NCBI RefSeq assembly: GCF_000972495.1 | Contig: NZ_LATM01000017.1 | Location: 1 to 64,000 of the forward strand | Reading direction: 5' to 3' | DNA length: 64,000 nucleotides | Origin: Hymenobacter terrenus | Lineage (GTDB): Bacteria > Bacteroidota > Bacteroidia > Cytophagales > Hymenobacteraceae | Shown: in pieces, positions 33,510 to 42,472 of the stretch | Layout of the letters: the number at the start of each line of letters is the position of its first letter | How positions within the stretch are numbered: the stretch's first letter is position 1 | The notes under the pieces: model-generated | What the model was told of the DNA's origin: nothing | Databases searched by the model: none | Seen by the model: the letters and a program-made list of their open reading frames with translations, nothing else | Position numbers and translations under genes: made by a program

Positions 33510-33662
33510 GGGATAAAAAGTGAGGAGCAAAAGGTCGGCCACTAATCAGGCCACGCGCTGACCATCAGCGGCGACGTAAGTGTACCGCTTTTTCCCTTCC
33601 CAACCTAGCGCACACCGTAGCACGATGTTTGCCGTTAAAGGCACATCCATCTTTCATTTCTC

Positions 33663-34268
33663 ATGAAAAACCTTCTTCGCCTTTTCGTCGCCCCGCTGCT
33701 GGCCCTCCCCGTTGCCGCCGCAGCCCAAACCACCACCACCACCAACCCCGCCTCTAAAAGCACGACCACCACGCCCGCCCCGGCCAGCACCTCTCCCGCC
33801 GGAATGCAGCCGCAAACCGAAGTAACGGAAGACTTGGACCCGGCCACGGGCAAGGTTATTCGCCGCACCACCCGCACCATCTACGTGCCGATGGGCACCC
33901 CGGCCCCTTCCACTGCGTCCAAAACCACGGCTCCCACCACCTCCTCCGACGTGGCAACCTCGACCGCTACCGATGCTCAGGTCAGCACCTTCCTGCGGAA
34001 GAAAACGGCCATTGCTACTCTCACCGCCCCTGCCCTCCTCGCTGCCTACCAGCAATTTATTGAGCGGGTGCGCACCGACCGCCACAGCTGGAAAGCCAGC
34101 GACTGGACCGCGGCGGCGGCCATCCTCAGCAGCCTCAACGGGCGCTACGACCAGCTGCGCTCCAGTCTTAGTCTGGACGACAAGTTAACCATCCGCTCCC
34201 AGCAAGCCGAGTTTCAGACCCTCCGCACCGCCCGCCAGCTGTCAGACCAGGTATCGGACAAGCTCTGA
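33663..34268 (+). CDS. Secreted Thr/Ala-rich hypothetical protein
   Basis: 201 residues. Signal peptide 1-20 ending VAAAAQ, then a Thr/Ser/Pro-rich linker (about 22-105, with two clusters of TTT and SAS), and a helical C-terminal domain (about 110-200, SLNGRYDQLR). Not recognised. It is exported to the periplasm or beyond. The stop TGA is the first part of a very long hairpin terminator. Confidence 0.7.
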   Translation: MKNLLRLFVAPLLALPVAAAAQTTTTTNPASKSTTTTPAPASTSPAGMQPQTEVTEDLDPATGKVIRRTTRTIYVPMGTPAPSTASKTTAPTTSSDVATSTATDAQVSTFLRKKTAIATLTAPALLAAYQQFIERVRTDRHSWKASDWTAAAAILSSLNGRYDQLRSSLSLDDKLTIRSQQAEFQTLRTARQLSDQVSDKL

Positions 34269-34326
34269 GAAAATGAATGGTCCCGGCGAGTAAGTGAAGC
34301 ATACTCGCCGGGACCATTCATTTTCT
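34268..34326. terminator. Long bidirectional terminator (25-bp perfect stem)
   Basis: Arms 34268-34292 and 34302-34326, perfect, around a 9-base loop; the stem begins on the last base of the upstream stop codon. It separates convergent genes. Confidence 0.88.
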
Positions 34327-34359
34327 TCTGTACAGTAATTTACACTATTTGATTTCGAC

Positions 34360-35055
34360 TTACGCTGGGCGCAGGTCCACACCAATACTTGTCTCTTCAA
34401 TACCAGAAGCTGGTGCTATCTGAGCGGAGCGGAACAGCCTGCGCAACACCAAATGAGTGGGCAGGTAGCACACGATGAACAGCACCGCCATCCAAACCAG
34501 CAGGTATACCGGGCCGGGCAGCCAGGTTTGGGCCTTGGCATCATCAAAGCCAAACACGTAGTTGATATTGACGGGAATTTTAGGGTCGGCCATCACAGTA
34601 CCAGCGGCTGGCAGCAGGAAATAGGCCACCAGGCACAGGCTCCAACCCAAAGCAGTCCAGGCCCACAGAGCCCGGCGGTCGTAGCCGAGGCGCTGGGTTA
34701 GGAAGACCAGCAGAAACGGCAGCCAACCGTGGAAAAACGACAACCCACGCAGAAAGAGCGAACGGTTTGGGTCGAACATATATGCCGTCAGGCCCACCAG
34801 GTGCACTCCCACCAGTTCGCCCAGAAAGTCGAGGCACCACAGCGCTTGAGGCAGCAAAATACCTACCGCGGCCATCGAAGCCGGCAGCGCCCGCTCCGTC
34901 CACAAAGCAATGAGGCACAGCAGCAGCGAAATGTCACAGAAATACAGAAAATTGGTAGGCCCGTAGTTGACATAGTACACCGGCACCATCACGGCCACAA
35001 AGGCGGTGAACAGGAGCTTGAGCGCGAGCGGTAAGCGGGACGATGTAGGAGTCAT
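34360..35055 (-). CDS. Hypothetical polytopic membrane protein
   Basis: 231 residues from ATG 35055. About six or seven hydrophobic segments, with conserved-looking YYVNYGPTNFLYFCDISLLL, FHGWLPFLLVF and NINYVFGF. It has no soluble domain. I recall similar uncharacterised 'membrane-associated' proteins in Bacteroidota, but cannot give a family name. It stands alone with a terminator behind it. Confidence 0.7.
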   Translation of the reverse strand: MTPTSSRLPLALKLLFTAFVAVMVPVYYVNYGPTNFLYFCDISLLLCLIALWTERALPASMAAVGILLPQALWCLDFLGELVGVHLVGLTAYMFDPNRSLFLRGLSFFHGWLPFLLVFLTQRLGYDRRALWAWTALGWSLCLVAYFLLPAAGTVMADPKIPVNINYVFGFDDAKAQTWLPGPVYLLVWMAVLFIVCYLPTHLVLRRLFRSAQIAPASGIEETSIGVDLRPA

Positions 35056-35380
35056 ACGAGTTGGAAATAAGGAAACGTAAGTGGCAGTCCGACCCAAAGC
35101 CACGCGGCAGTAGTCGGAACTACTGCGAAATACGGTATCCCCGCGCCAACTACCTCCACAAAATATTCCCTCCAGGGATTTTTAGCGTCTCTGCAGTCTA
35201 ATCCCAGCTCGTTAATTATGAATAATTTGTGAACGTCATAATCAGACTTTAGCCGATGTCTTTACAGGTATCATTACGGCTTTCATCCCCATGTTTATGC
35301 GCCCGGTTTCTCCCTAATGGAGAGGTCACGCTGAAGTAAACATCCGTAGCTTCTGGCTGCTAACGGCGCTGCTGGGTCCC
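35056..35380. other. Intergenic stretch without recognised content
   Basis: A/T-rich for this genome, with only a short TCTCC..GGAGAG hairpin near 35306-35325. No gene or RNA seen. Confidence 0.5.
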
Positions 35381-36523
35381 TTACTGCGAGGAGAAATCCA
35401 ATGCCTGAGCCAAATCAGCCAGCAGTTCCTCCACCGGCTCAATGCCCACACTCAGCCGCACCAGTCCCACGGTGATACCCAGTTCGGCGCGCTGTGCGTC
35501 GGTTAGGGCCCGGTGCGAGGTGTAGAGCGGGTGCGAGCACGACGAATCAACTCCCGCTAACGAGGGTGCGAATGGAAACCGCTGGCTGCGACGCATAAAA
35601 GCATTGACTGCGGCCGCATCGTCGGGTAGCCGGAACGAGAGCATTCCGCCGAACCGGCCGCCGCCCTGCGCCAGGGCCAGCCCATGCTGCGGGTGCGTGG
35701 GCAGACCAGGATAATACACAGCTTCCACGGCCGGGTGCTCATCCAGAAACTCAGCCACCAGCCAGGCGTTGTCACTGTGCGCGGCCACTCGCAGGCGCAT
35801 GGTTTTCAGGCCGCGCACGCTCAGCCAGCTTTCCATCGGACTCAGCGTCAGGCCGAATACGGTACCGATTTGGCTCAGCCGAGCGGCATCCTCGGCGACG
35901 CGGGCCACCACCACACCGGCGGTCACATCGGAGTGGCCCGCCAGGTATTTGGTCACGCTATGCAGTACCAAATCGGCGCCGTAGGCCAGCGGCCGGGTTA
36001 GCACCGGTGTGGAAAACGTGTTATCAACCACTAATTTCAGTCCGTGCTGCTGGCACTCGCCGGCTATGCGGCGCAGGTCTACCACGCGCAGCAGCGGATT
36101 GCTCATCGTTTCGCAAAGCAGCAGCTTGGTAGTGTTTTGTATATAGGGCTTGAGGTCATACAGCTCATCAAATGGCACGTAGCTCACTGTTATTCCCAGT
36201 CGCGACAGCTCCGTATTCAGCAAAGCTGCCGAGCCGCCGTAGATGTCGGCCGAGCACAGCACATGGTCGCCAGCCTGGCAGTACGTCAGCAGCGCCGCAA
36301 AAATGGCTGCCATGCCAGAGCCCGTAGCTACCGCGCCCACGCCGCCTTCCCAGCGGCTCACGGCATTGGCCAGTTCGTCGCTGTTCGGGTTGCCTTGGCG
36401 CGAGTACATATAGCGGCTGCCCGGCTCGTCGAAATACTGCTGCACCGCATCCAAGTCTTCAAACTTGAAAACGGAGGTTTGGTAGATAGGAGTTATTTTG
36501 GGATGGATGTCCGATTGGTTCAT
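35381..36523 (-). CDS. Cys/Met metabolism PLP-dependent enzyme (trans-sulfuration family)
   Basis: 380 residues from ATG 36523. PLP lysine K192 in SVTKYLAGHSDV; YSRQGNPN, GSGMAAI, DNTFSTP and the phosphate-binding SADIYGG segment. The family includes cystathionine gamma-synthase, beta- and gamma-lyases and methionine gamma-lyase; the sequence alone does not decide. It precedes the AI-2E-type exporter gene but converges with nothing; the two are on the same strand 53 bases apart. Confidence 0.9.
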   Translation of the reverse strand: MNQSDIHPKITPIYQTSVFKFEDLDAVQQYFDEPGSRYMYSRQGNPNSDELANAVSRWEGGVGAVATGSGMAAIFAALLTYCQAGDHVLCSADIYGGSAALLNTELSRLGITVSYVPFDELYDLKPYIQNTTKLLLCETMSNPLLRVVDLRRIAGECQQHGLKLVVDNTFSTPVLTRPLAYGADLVLHSVTKYLAGHSDVTAGVVVARVAEDAARLSQIGTVFGLTLSPMESWLSVRGLKTMRLRVAAHSDNAWLVAEFLDEHPAVEAVYYPGLPTHPQHGLALAQGGGRFGGMLSFRLPDDAAAVNAFMRRSQRFPFAPSLAGVDSSCSHPLYTSHRALTDAQRAELGITVGLVRLSVGIEPVEELLADLAQALDFSSQ

Positions 36524-36576
36524 GAAGGCAGCAAGTGAGCGTTGTCCCGGCAAAGGTCGGCATCCGGCTTCTCCCT

Positions 36577-37632
36577 TTACACTGACCCTTCGCGTCCCAG
36601 CCGGTTTTCTCGGCGGAATACTTGCATCAGCACCAGCAGGTACGACACCAGCAGTGGCCCGACTACCAGTCCGATAATACCGAAAATCTCCACGCCCAGC
36701 ACCAGCCCCACAAGCGTCACCAAGGGGTGAATGTCGCCCATGCGCTTCGCCAGCACGATGCGCAGCAGGTTATCCACGTTGATAATCACGATGAATCCAA
36801 CCAGCAAAATCCCGATTCCCTGCGGATTAGCCCCTTGCGAAAACTGATACAGCGCCGCTGGCCCCCACACCAGGGGCGTGCCCAGTACTGGCAGAAAAGC
36901 CATGAAAAACGCCACCACTGTCCAGAACAGTGCGTCGGGCACACCAAAAATCCACAGCGTGAGGCCCGTCAAAAGGGCCTGTATCAGCGCCACCAGCACT
37001 TGGCCCAGCACGTTGGCATTTACGTTGTTTTTCAATGACTCGCCCAGCTCTTCCAGCGTCTCGTTCCGGAACGGCAAGTAGCGGTGCAGCCCCCGCAGAA
37101 AGCCATCTTCCTGCATAAACATGTAGTACATCGTGAACAGCATCAGGCCCACGATAACCAGGAAATTGAGCGCACTGCCCGCCAGCGTCGGCAACCAGCG
37201 ACTCACCTGCACCGCGCCCTGCTGAAGCAGCTGCCGCACGTTTTGCTGAGTTGTTATTTGAAACCCGGTAGCTTTTTCCAGGCGGTGCAATACGTTGAGA
37301 ATCTCGTCGGGCTGCCGCGCAAACGCTACCAGTCGGTCAATCAGCAACGAGCTCAGCGCATAAAACGGAATCACGAGTACTACCACCGTCACCAGCAGCA
37401 GCAGAATGGTCACCAGCCGCCGGTTCCAGTTCCTCTTATGCACCAGTGCCACCCACCACGGCCGAAACATCATGAATAGAATTCCAGCCGCCAGAAAAGC
37501 CGTCAGATACTTCGCCAGTCCCACCACTATCAAGCCCGCTAAGCCCAGAAGCGCGGAAATCAGCAGCACATGTCGCTGGCGCGGCGTGTAAATATTTTCA
37601 ATAGATTCAAGCGATTTGGGAGGTATTGGCAT
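36577..37632 (-). CDS. AI-2E family transporter (PerM-like)
   Basis: 351 residues. Seven to eight membrane segments: a group at about 24-92 with the RP-W region MFRPWWVALVHKRN, and a C-terminal group from about 150, with GIPDALFW-like GVPDALFWTVVAFFMAFLPVLGTPL and the PLVTLVG loop. The family is widespread and proposed as a small-molecule or cation exporter. No AI-2 synthase is nearby. Confidence 0.92.
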   Translation of the reverse strand: MPIPPKSLESIENIYTPRQRHVLLISALLGLAGLIVVGLAKYLTAFLAAGILFMMFRPWWVALVHKRNWNRRLVTILLLLVTVVVLVIPFYALSSLLIDRLVAFARQPDEILNVLHRLEKATGFQITTQQNVRQLLQQGAVQVSRWLPTLAGSALNFLVIVGLMLFTMYYMFMQEDGFLRGLHRYLPFRNETLEELGESLKNNVNANVLGQVLVALIQALLTGLTLWIFGVPDALFWTVVAFFMAFLPVLGTPLVWGPAALYQFSQGANPQGIGILLVGFIVIINVDNLLRIVLAKRMGDIHPLVTLVGLVLGVEIFGIIGLVVGPLLVSYLLVLMQVFRRENRLGREGSV

Positions 37633-37702
37633 AAGGTCGGTTACTCAAGAGGCATTCGTTTTTTTCTATACGTTTCCCCCAACTTTTGGCCGACCCGAAC
37701 AC

Positions 37703-37738
37703 AAAAAAGCCGCTCTTGCTTGACAGGAGCGGCTTTCT
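37703..37738 (-). terminator. Intrinsic terminator of atpC
   Basis: Stem AAAGCCGCTC/GAGCGGCTTT-type with loop of 12 bases, T6 on the minus strand. Confidence 0.85.
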
Positions 37739-37768
37739 AGTTAGCCGAATAGAAAGATTAGCTGGAAC

Positions 37769-38014
37769 CTAAGCTACTGCACCTTCGGCCAGTACAATTA
37801 CATTATTGCGGAGCACTTCTACCACACCGCCTTCAATGCGGATGGCTTCGCGGCCGGTCGCGCTGGTCAACGTGACCTGACCGGCCTTCAGGGCCGCAAT
37901 CAGCGGGGCGTGGTTGTTCAGCACTTCAAATAAGCCATCGGTCCCCGGAAACTGGGCCGACGTCACTTCGCCTTCGAATACCTTACGGTCGGGGGTGATG
38001 ATTTCTAAATGCAT
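37769..38014 (-). CDS. atpC: ATP synthase epsilon subunit (short form)
   Basis: 81 residues. Only the N-terminal beta-sandwich is present (MHLEIITPDRKVFEGEV, FEVLNNHAPLIAAL); the C-terminal helical hairpin that regulates E. coli F1 is missing. This length is usual for Bacteroidota. It follows atpD on the minus strand, separated by a palindromic repeat. Confidence 0.93.
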   Translation of the reverse strand: MHLEIITPDRKVFEGEVTSAQFPGTDGLFEVLNNHAPLIAALKAGQVTLTSATGREAIRIEGGVVEVLRNNVIVLAEGAVA

Positions 38015-38043
38015 TTCTTATAGGATTAAAAGTCAAGATAAAA

Positions 38044-38139
38044 GAACGTCATGCTGAGCTTGCCGAAGCACCTCTACCGCAGCACTAATCAATTTTAGTA
38101 TTGCGGTAGAGGTGCTTCGGCAAGCTCAGCATGACGTTC
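38044..38139. repeat. Large interspersed palindrome between atpD and atpC
   Basis: Perfect 38-bp arms (38044-38081 and 38102-38139) with a 20-base loop. Core identical to the copy at 15667-15770. It splits the atpD-atpC operon. Confidence 0.93.
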
Positions 38140-38155
38140 CGCTTGACGTTCTGAA

Positions 38156-39661
38156 TTACTTCGCTTCAGCAATCAGCTTCTCACCCTTCGCTACGGCATC
38201 CTCGATGGTGCCCACGAGGTTGAACGCCGCCTCGGGCAGGTGGTCGTACTTGCCGTCGATGATTTCGTTGAAGCCTTTGATGGTGTCCTTAATGTCAACA
38301 AGCACGCCTTGCAGACCGGTGAACTGCTCAGCCACGAAGAAGGGCTGCGACAGGAAGCGCTGCACGCGACGGGCGCGGTTTACTACCTGCTTATCCTCTT
38401 CGGAAAGCTCGTCCATACCCAGAATGGCGATAATGTCTTGCAGCTCCTTATAGCGCTGGAGCAACTCTTTCACGCGCTGAGCCGTGTTGTAATGCTCGGC
38501 GCCGAGCACATCGGCCGATAGGATGCGCGAGGTCGAGTCCAGCGGGTCAACGGCCGGGTAGATACCCAACTCGGCGATTTTGCGGCTCAGTACCGTCGTG
38601 GCGTCCAAGTGGGCAAAGGTGTTGGCCGGGGCCGGGTCAGTCAAGTCATCGGCTGGCACATACACGGCCTGCACCGAGGTGATAGAGCCGCGCTTCGTGG
38701 AGGTGATGCGCTCCTGCATAGCACCCATTTCGGTGGCCAGCGTGGGCTGGTACCCTACGGCCGAAGGCATCCGGCCCAACAGCGCCGATACTTCCGAACC
38801 CGCCTGGGTGAAGCGGAAGATGTTGTCGATAAAGAACAGGATGTCGCGACCGGCACCGGTACCGTCGCCGTCGCGGAAGCTCTCGGCGATGGTCAGACCC
38901 GACAGGGCCACGCGGGCGCGGGCTCCGGGGGGCTCGTTCATCTGCCCGAACACGAGGGTAGCCTGCGACTTTTCCATCTCGGCCATGTCCACCTTGCTCA
39001 AATCCCAGCCGCCCTCTTCCATCGAGTGCTTGAAGGCATCGCCGTAGCGGATGATATTGGCTTCGATGAATTCACGCAGCAAGTCGTTGCCTTCACGGGT
39101 CCGCTCACCTACGCCAGCAAACACCGACAAACCTTCGTAGGCCTTGGCCACGTTGTTGATAAGCTCCTGAATCAGTACAGTTTTGCCTACACCGGCGCCC
39201 CCGAACAAACCAATTTTGCCGCCCTTTACATAAGGAGCGAGCAAGTCGATAACCTTGATACCGGTGAAGAATACCTCCGACGTCGTGGCGAGGTCTTCAA
39301 AAGCTGGGGCATTGCGGTGAATGGGCAGGCCGCCGGTGCTTTTGGGCTGCGCGATGCCGTCGATGGCTTCGCCGATTACGTTGAAGAGGCGGCCTTTCAC
39401 GCCGTCGCCGGTGGGCATCGAAATGGGGGCGCCCAGGTCACGTACTTCGGCGCCACGGGTCAGGCCTTCGGTCGAGTCCATGGCAATGGTCCGGACCCGG
39501 TCTTCGCCCAAGTGCTGCTGGCACTCCAACACCACCACTTGGCCGTTGTCTTTCGTGACTTCGAGCGCGTCGAGGATGTTAGGCAGCTTCGTGTTTTCAC
39601 CCGTGAAGCTCACGTCCACTACGGGCCCGATGACCTGGGTGATTTTGCCGGTATTCGCCAT
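38156..39661 (-). CDS. atpD: ATP synthase beta subunit
   Basis: 501 residues. Walker A GGAGVGKT (154-161), catalytic Glu in GVGERTREGNDL, Walker B VALSGLTIAE / DILFFIDNIFRF, and DELSEEDK at the DELSEED lever (about 414-420). Catalytic subunit of F1. Other ATP synthase genes are not in the window, as expected for Bacteroidota where atpDC are separate from the main operon. Confidence 0.97.
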   Translation of the reverse strand: MANTGKITQVIGPVVDVSFTGENTKLPNILDALEVTKDNGQVVVLECQQHLGEDRVRTIAMDSTEGLTRGAEVRDLGAPISMPTGDGVKGRLFNVIGEAIDGIAQPKSTGGLPIHRNAPAFEDLATTSEVFFTGIKVIDLLAPYVKGGKIGLFGGAGVGKTVLIQELINNVAKAYEGLSVFAGVGERTREGNDLLREFIEANIIRYGDAFKHSMEEGGWDLSKVDMAEMEKSQATLVFGQMNEPPGARARVALSGLTIAESFRDGDGTGAGRDILFFIDNIFRFTQAGSEVSALLGRMPSAVGYQPTLATEMGAMQERITSTKRGSITSVQAVYVPADDLTDPAPANTFAHLDATTVLSRKIAELGIYPAVDPLDSTSRILSADVLGAEHYNTAQRVKELLQRYKELQDIIAILGMDELSEEDKQVVNRARRVQRFLSQPFFVAEQFTGLQGVLVDIKDTIKGFNEIIDGKYDHLPEAAFNLVGTIEDAVAKGEKLIAEAK

Positions 39662-39873
39662 TGCGTTTTATTTATAATGAAGATGATGCGTTTTCAGGCC
39701 GCAAAATTACGCCAGAAGTGCCGCTTTTCCAATCCGGTGGCTCATAAGACTCGGGGTCAGGCGGCGGGAACAGGGAGCCACTTTAGGTGATGAAATTCAA
39801 GTCAGAATGGGCACCGAGCCGCTTCGCTGCTCCAGTCGGCCTGATTTTCTTCAGAAAATTTTTCCATAAAAAC

Positions 39874-39903
39874 TTGCTCCGAATTTTTCCAGTAGTACAT
39901 TTG
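39874..39903 (+). promoter_or_regulatory. Promoter of tRNA-Gln, TTG-N19-TACATTTG
   Basis: TTG (39874-39876) and TACATTTG (39896-39903) are 19 bases apart, the canonical Bacteroidota spacing. It lies about 33 bases upstream of the tRNA. Confidence 0.85.
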
Positions 39904-39936
39904 CACTCCCAAACGGCACGTAGCCCGCCGGGAAAC

Positions 39937-40009
39937 TGTCCGATGGTGTAACTGGCAACACGCTTGATTTTGATTCAAGAAAGTCCAGGTTCGAGCCCTG
40001 GTCGGACAA
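39937..40009 (+). tRNA. tRNA-Gln (UUG)
   Basis: Acceptor stem TGTCCGA/TCGGACA (39937-39943, 40002-40008) with discriminator A; anticodon stem CTTGA/TCAAG (39963-39967, 39975-39979) with loop TTTTGAT giving anticodon TTG at 39970-39972; T arm CCAGG/CCTGG around TTCGAGC. CCA is not encoded. Confidence 0.95.
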
Positions 40010-40030
40010 CGACAAAGCTCTAGTGAACGC

Positions 40031-40080
40031 AAGGCGCTGGCTTCTCCAACTTTCGGAGTAGTCAGCGCCTTTCGCTTTTT
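40031..40080 (+). terminator. Terminator after tRNA-Gln
   Basis: Imperfect stem AAGGCGCTG...CAGCGCCTTT (40031-40072, with an inner CTCC/GGAG stem) followed by CGCTTTTT. Confidence 0.78.
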
Positions 40081-40153
40081 CCATTTGGCCTCTTCGATAA
40101 CCTCGACCGTACGAGCCGCCTGCGCATCAACTAATTATTCAGCACCTTCCCCA

Positions 40154-41080
40154 ATGAAACAGGTCAAAATATTCGCTGGTAGCGCTTCCCGCGCCCTCGC
40201 CGAAAATATTGCTGCCGCCTATGGCACTACGCTCGGCGACCTCACCCTGCAGCGCTTTGCTGACACCGAAATGGGCCCGAGCTTCAACGAAAGCGTGCGT
40301 GGCTGCGAGGTTTTCCTCATCCAGAGCACCTGCCCGCCCGCCGAACACCTCATGGAGCTGATGCTGATGGTGGATGCTGCCAAGCGCGCCTCGGCCTACA
40401 AAGTCAATATCCTGATGCCCTACATGGGCTACGCCCGGCAAGACCGCAAAGACAAGCCTCGCGTAAGCATTGGTGCCAAGGTGGTAGCCAATATTGTGCA
40501 GAGCGTGGGCACCGACCGCCTAATGACCTGCGACCTGCACGCCGGCCAGATTCAGGGCTTCTTCGATATTCCTGTTGACCACCTCGACGGGGCCACCGTG
40601 CTGGCGCCCTACATCAAGTCGCTGAACCTGGAAAACCTGATTTTTGCCTCACCCGACGTGGGCGGTGTGGTTCGTACCCGGGCCTTTGCCAAAAAGTTTG
40701 GGGCCGAGATTGTGGTGTGCGACAAGATGCGCGTGCGGGCCAATGAAATTGCCTCTATGCAAGTTATTGGGGACGTAAAAGGGATGGATGTGGTGTTTGT
40801 TGACGACATGGTGGACACGGCTGGCACTATCTGCAAAGCTGCCGAACTGGTGATGGAGCGCGGGGCCAAATCGGTGCGCGCCGTGGTGACGCACCCGCTG
40901 CTGAGCGGCCCCGCCCACGACCGCATCCGTGCCTCAACCCTCACCGAAATGATTACGACTGATACTATTCCGCTACAGCAGGAAAACGATAAAATTCGCG
41001 TGATTTCACTGGCCCCGCTATTTGCAGCGGCCATTCGCAACGTGGTGACGCACGAGAGCATCAGCTCGCTGTTTGTGTAG
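40154..41080 (+). CDS. prs: Ribose-phosphate pyrophosphokinase
   Basis: 308 residues from ATG 40154; an in-frame upstream ATG-like start at 40085 lies beyond the tRNA terminator and is rejected. Family landmarks: RFADTEM-like RFADTE, the flexible-loop YARQDRKDKPR, DLHAGQIQGFF, and the PRPP loop VVFVDDMVDTAGTI. It makes PRPP from ribose-5-phosphate and ATP for nucleotide, His and NAD synthesis. Confidence 0.96.
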   Translation: MKQVKIFAGSASRALAENIAAAYGTTLGDLTLQRFADTEMGPSFNESVRGCEVFLIQSTCPPAEHLMELMLMVDAAKRASAYKVNILMPYMGYARQDRKDKPRVSIGAKVVANIVQSVGTDRLMTCDLHAGQIQGFFDIPVDHLDGATVLAPYIKSLNLENLIFASPDVGGVVRTRAFAKKFGAEIVVCDKMRVRANEIASMQVIGDVKGMDVVFVDDMVDTAGTICKAAELVMERGAKSVRAVVTHPLLSGPAHDRIRASTLTEMITTDTIPLQQENDKIRVISLAPLFAAAIRNVVTHESISSLFV

Positions 41081-41168
41081 CAATTTGCAGCAACGCCACA
41101 CCTACTTTTAACCAACCGGCGCCAGGCACATTGCTGGCAAGTAACCCACTGGCAAGCAAATATTTTGA

Positions 41169-41200
41169 GCAGTCCTGCATTGCCAACAATGCGGGACTGC
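41169..41200 (+). terminator. Terminator of prs
   Basis: 14-base stem GCAGTCCTGCATTG with loop CCAA and one G-T pair, followed by CTTGTTTCTT. Confidence 0.75.
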
Positions 41201-41311
41201 CTTGTTTCTTCCCTCGCAAGCAGCAGCCTGAACGGAAATTTTATCTCGTCTTTCGGTCAACTTTGGCACAATTTTGCAGAATACTTGCATAACCGTATTT
41301 CTGCCAATGCT

Positions 41312-42376
41312 ATGACCAAATTCATTTACCCTACCCTGGGTGCGCTAACGGCACTGCTCTTGAGCGCCTGCGCCTCTACCATTCAAATCCGCGCCCTGGC
41401 TCCGGCTGCTGTGCAAATGCCTGATAATGTGCAAAGCATTGCCACGGCCAACCGTATTATTCCAGCCTCCAGCCGCACCAAGTTCTTCGATGTGCTTGAA
41501 GGCGCTTTCACGGGCGAAGGCATTGGGGTAGACCGGGCCGGGGCTGATGAATGCGTGAACGTGGTGGGGCAAGCCCTGGCTAACAACAGTTTCCGCTTCA
41601 AAGTGACGCAGGCGCAATTGCAACTGATGGGGCGCTCCCGGGAGTTTTTTCTGCCACCACTGGAGCCCCGCTACATCAAAAGCCTCTGCCGCCAAACTAA
41701 TGTTGATGGTCTTGTGGTGCTCGAAGCCTTTGATTCGGACATGGGCCTGACCCGCACCAACGGCGAGCGAACCTACAAAGACAGAGAAGGCAAGGAACAC
41801 AAAGTACCGACGGTGCACGTCGATATGATAATGAAGGTAGTGACGGGCTTTCGGACGTACAGCGCGGCCCAGGGCTTCATCGTCGACCAAGCCAAGCAGG
41901 AGGACCACTTGGCTTTCGTGGGCGAAGGCGATACCTACCAGGAGGCCTTGCGCCATCTGCCACCTCCGGCCGATTGCATCCGGCGCGTGGCTCAGTTAGC
42001 CGGCGATAAGTATGCACGCCGCATCGCACCGTCTTACGTCAATCTTCAACGCACCTATTTCACCAGCGCTAAAAAGAATGAACTCATGCGCCAGGCCAGC
42101 GTGCGCGCTGGCGCTGCCGACTGGCAAGGAGCCGCTACTATCTGGCAACAGGCTGCGAAAAATTTAAATCCCAAAATTGCCGGCCGTGCCTTTTTCAACC
42201 TCGCGGTGGCCAGCGAAGTCCGTGGCAACCTGCCCGAGGCCATTGAATGGGCCAAGAAATCGGCTTACACCTGCAACAACCGCCCCGCCCGCAGCTATTT
42301 GCGTGCGCTGCAATTCCGCCAGCAGGAATACGCCCTGATTGAAGAGCAGTTGAAGAGCCTACCGGTCGAAAAATGA
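41312..42376 (+). CDS. DUF6340-like lipoprotein with TPR-type tail
   Basis: 354 residues from ATG 41312. Lipobox LLLSACAST (Cys17). N-terminal part resembles the Bacteroidota DUF6340 group (IQIRALAPAAVQMPDNVQ; VLEGAFTGEGIG). The C-terminal third is helical with a TPR-like pattern (AGRAFFNLAVASEVRGNLPEAIEWAKKS). It is probably anchored to the outer or inner membrane; function unknown. Stands alone between prs and the rplY promoter, with about 230 bases upstream. Confidence 0.78.
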   Translation: MTKFIYPTLGALTALLLSACASTIQIRALAPAAVQMPDNVQSIATANRIIPASSRTKFFDVLEGAFTGEGIGVDRAGADECVNVVGQALANNSFRFKVTQAQLQLMGRSREFFLPPLEPRYIKSLCRQTNVDGLVVLEAFDSDMGLTRTNGERTYKDREGKEHKVPTVHVDMIMKVVTGFRTYSAAQGFIVDQAKQEDHLAFVGEGDTYQEALRHLPPPADCIRRVAQLAGDKYARRIAPSYVNLQRTYFTSAKKNELMRQASVRAGAADWQGAATIWQQAAKNLNPKIAGRAFFNLAVASEVRGNLPEAIEWAKKSAYTCNNRPARSYLRALQFRQQEYALIEEQLKSLPVEK

Positions 42377-42384
42377 GAATCGGA

Positions 42385-42415
42385 TTGGTTTAGCCGCGCG
42401 GCAGATGTACCTTTG
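42385..42415 (+). promoter_or_regulatory. Promoter of rplY, TTG-N20-TACCTTTG
   Basis: TTG 42385-42387 and TACCTTTG 42408-42415, 20 bases apart, 57 bases before the ATG. It starts within 10 bases of the upstream stop. Confidence 0.82.
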
Positions 42416-42472
42416 CGGCCCGTTTCGACAAAGGCTGTCGGGCGGTTAATTCATTCCAAACCAATTCTTTTT

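Noticed and set aside
38609..39790. Plus-strand frame of 393 codons opposite atpD
   Set aside because: Shadow of the well-conserved ATP synthase beta subunit.
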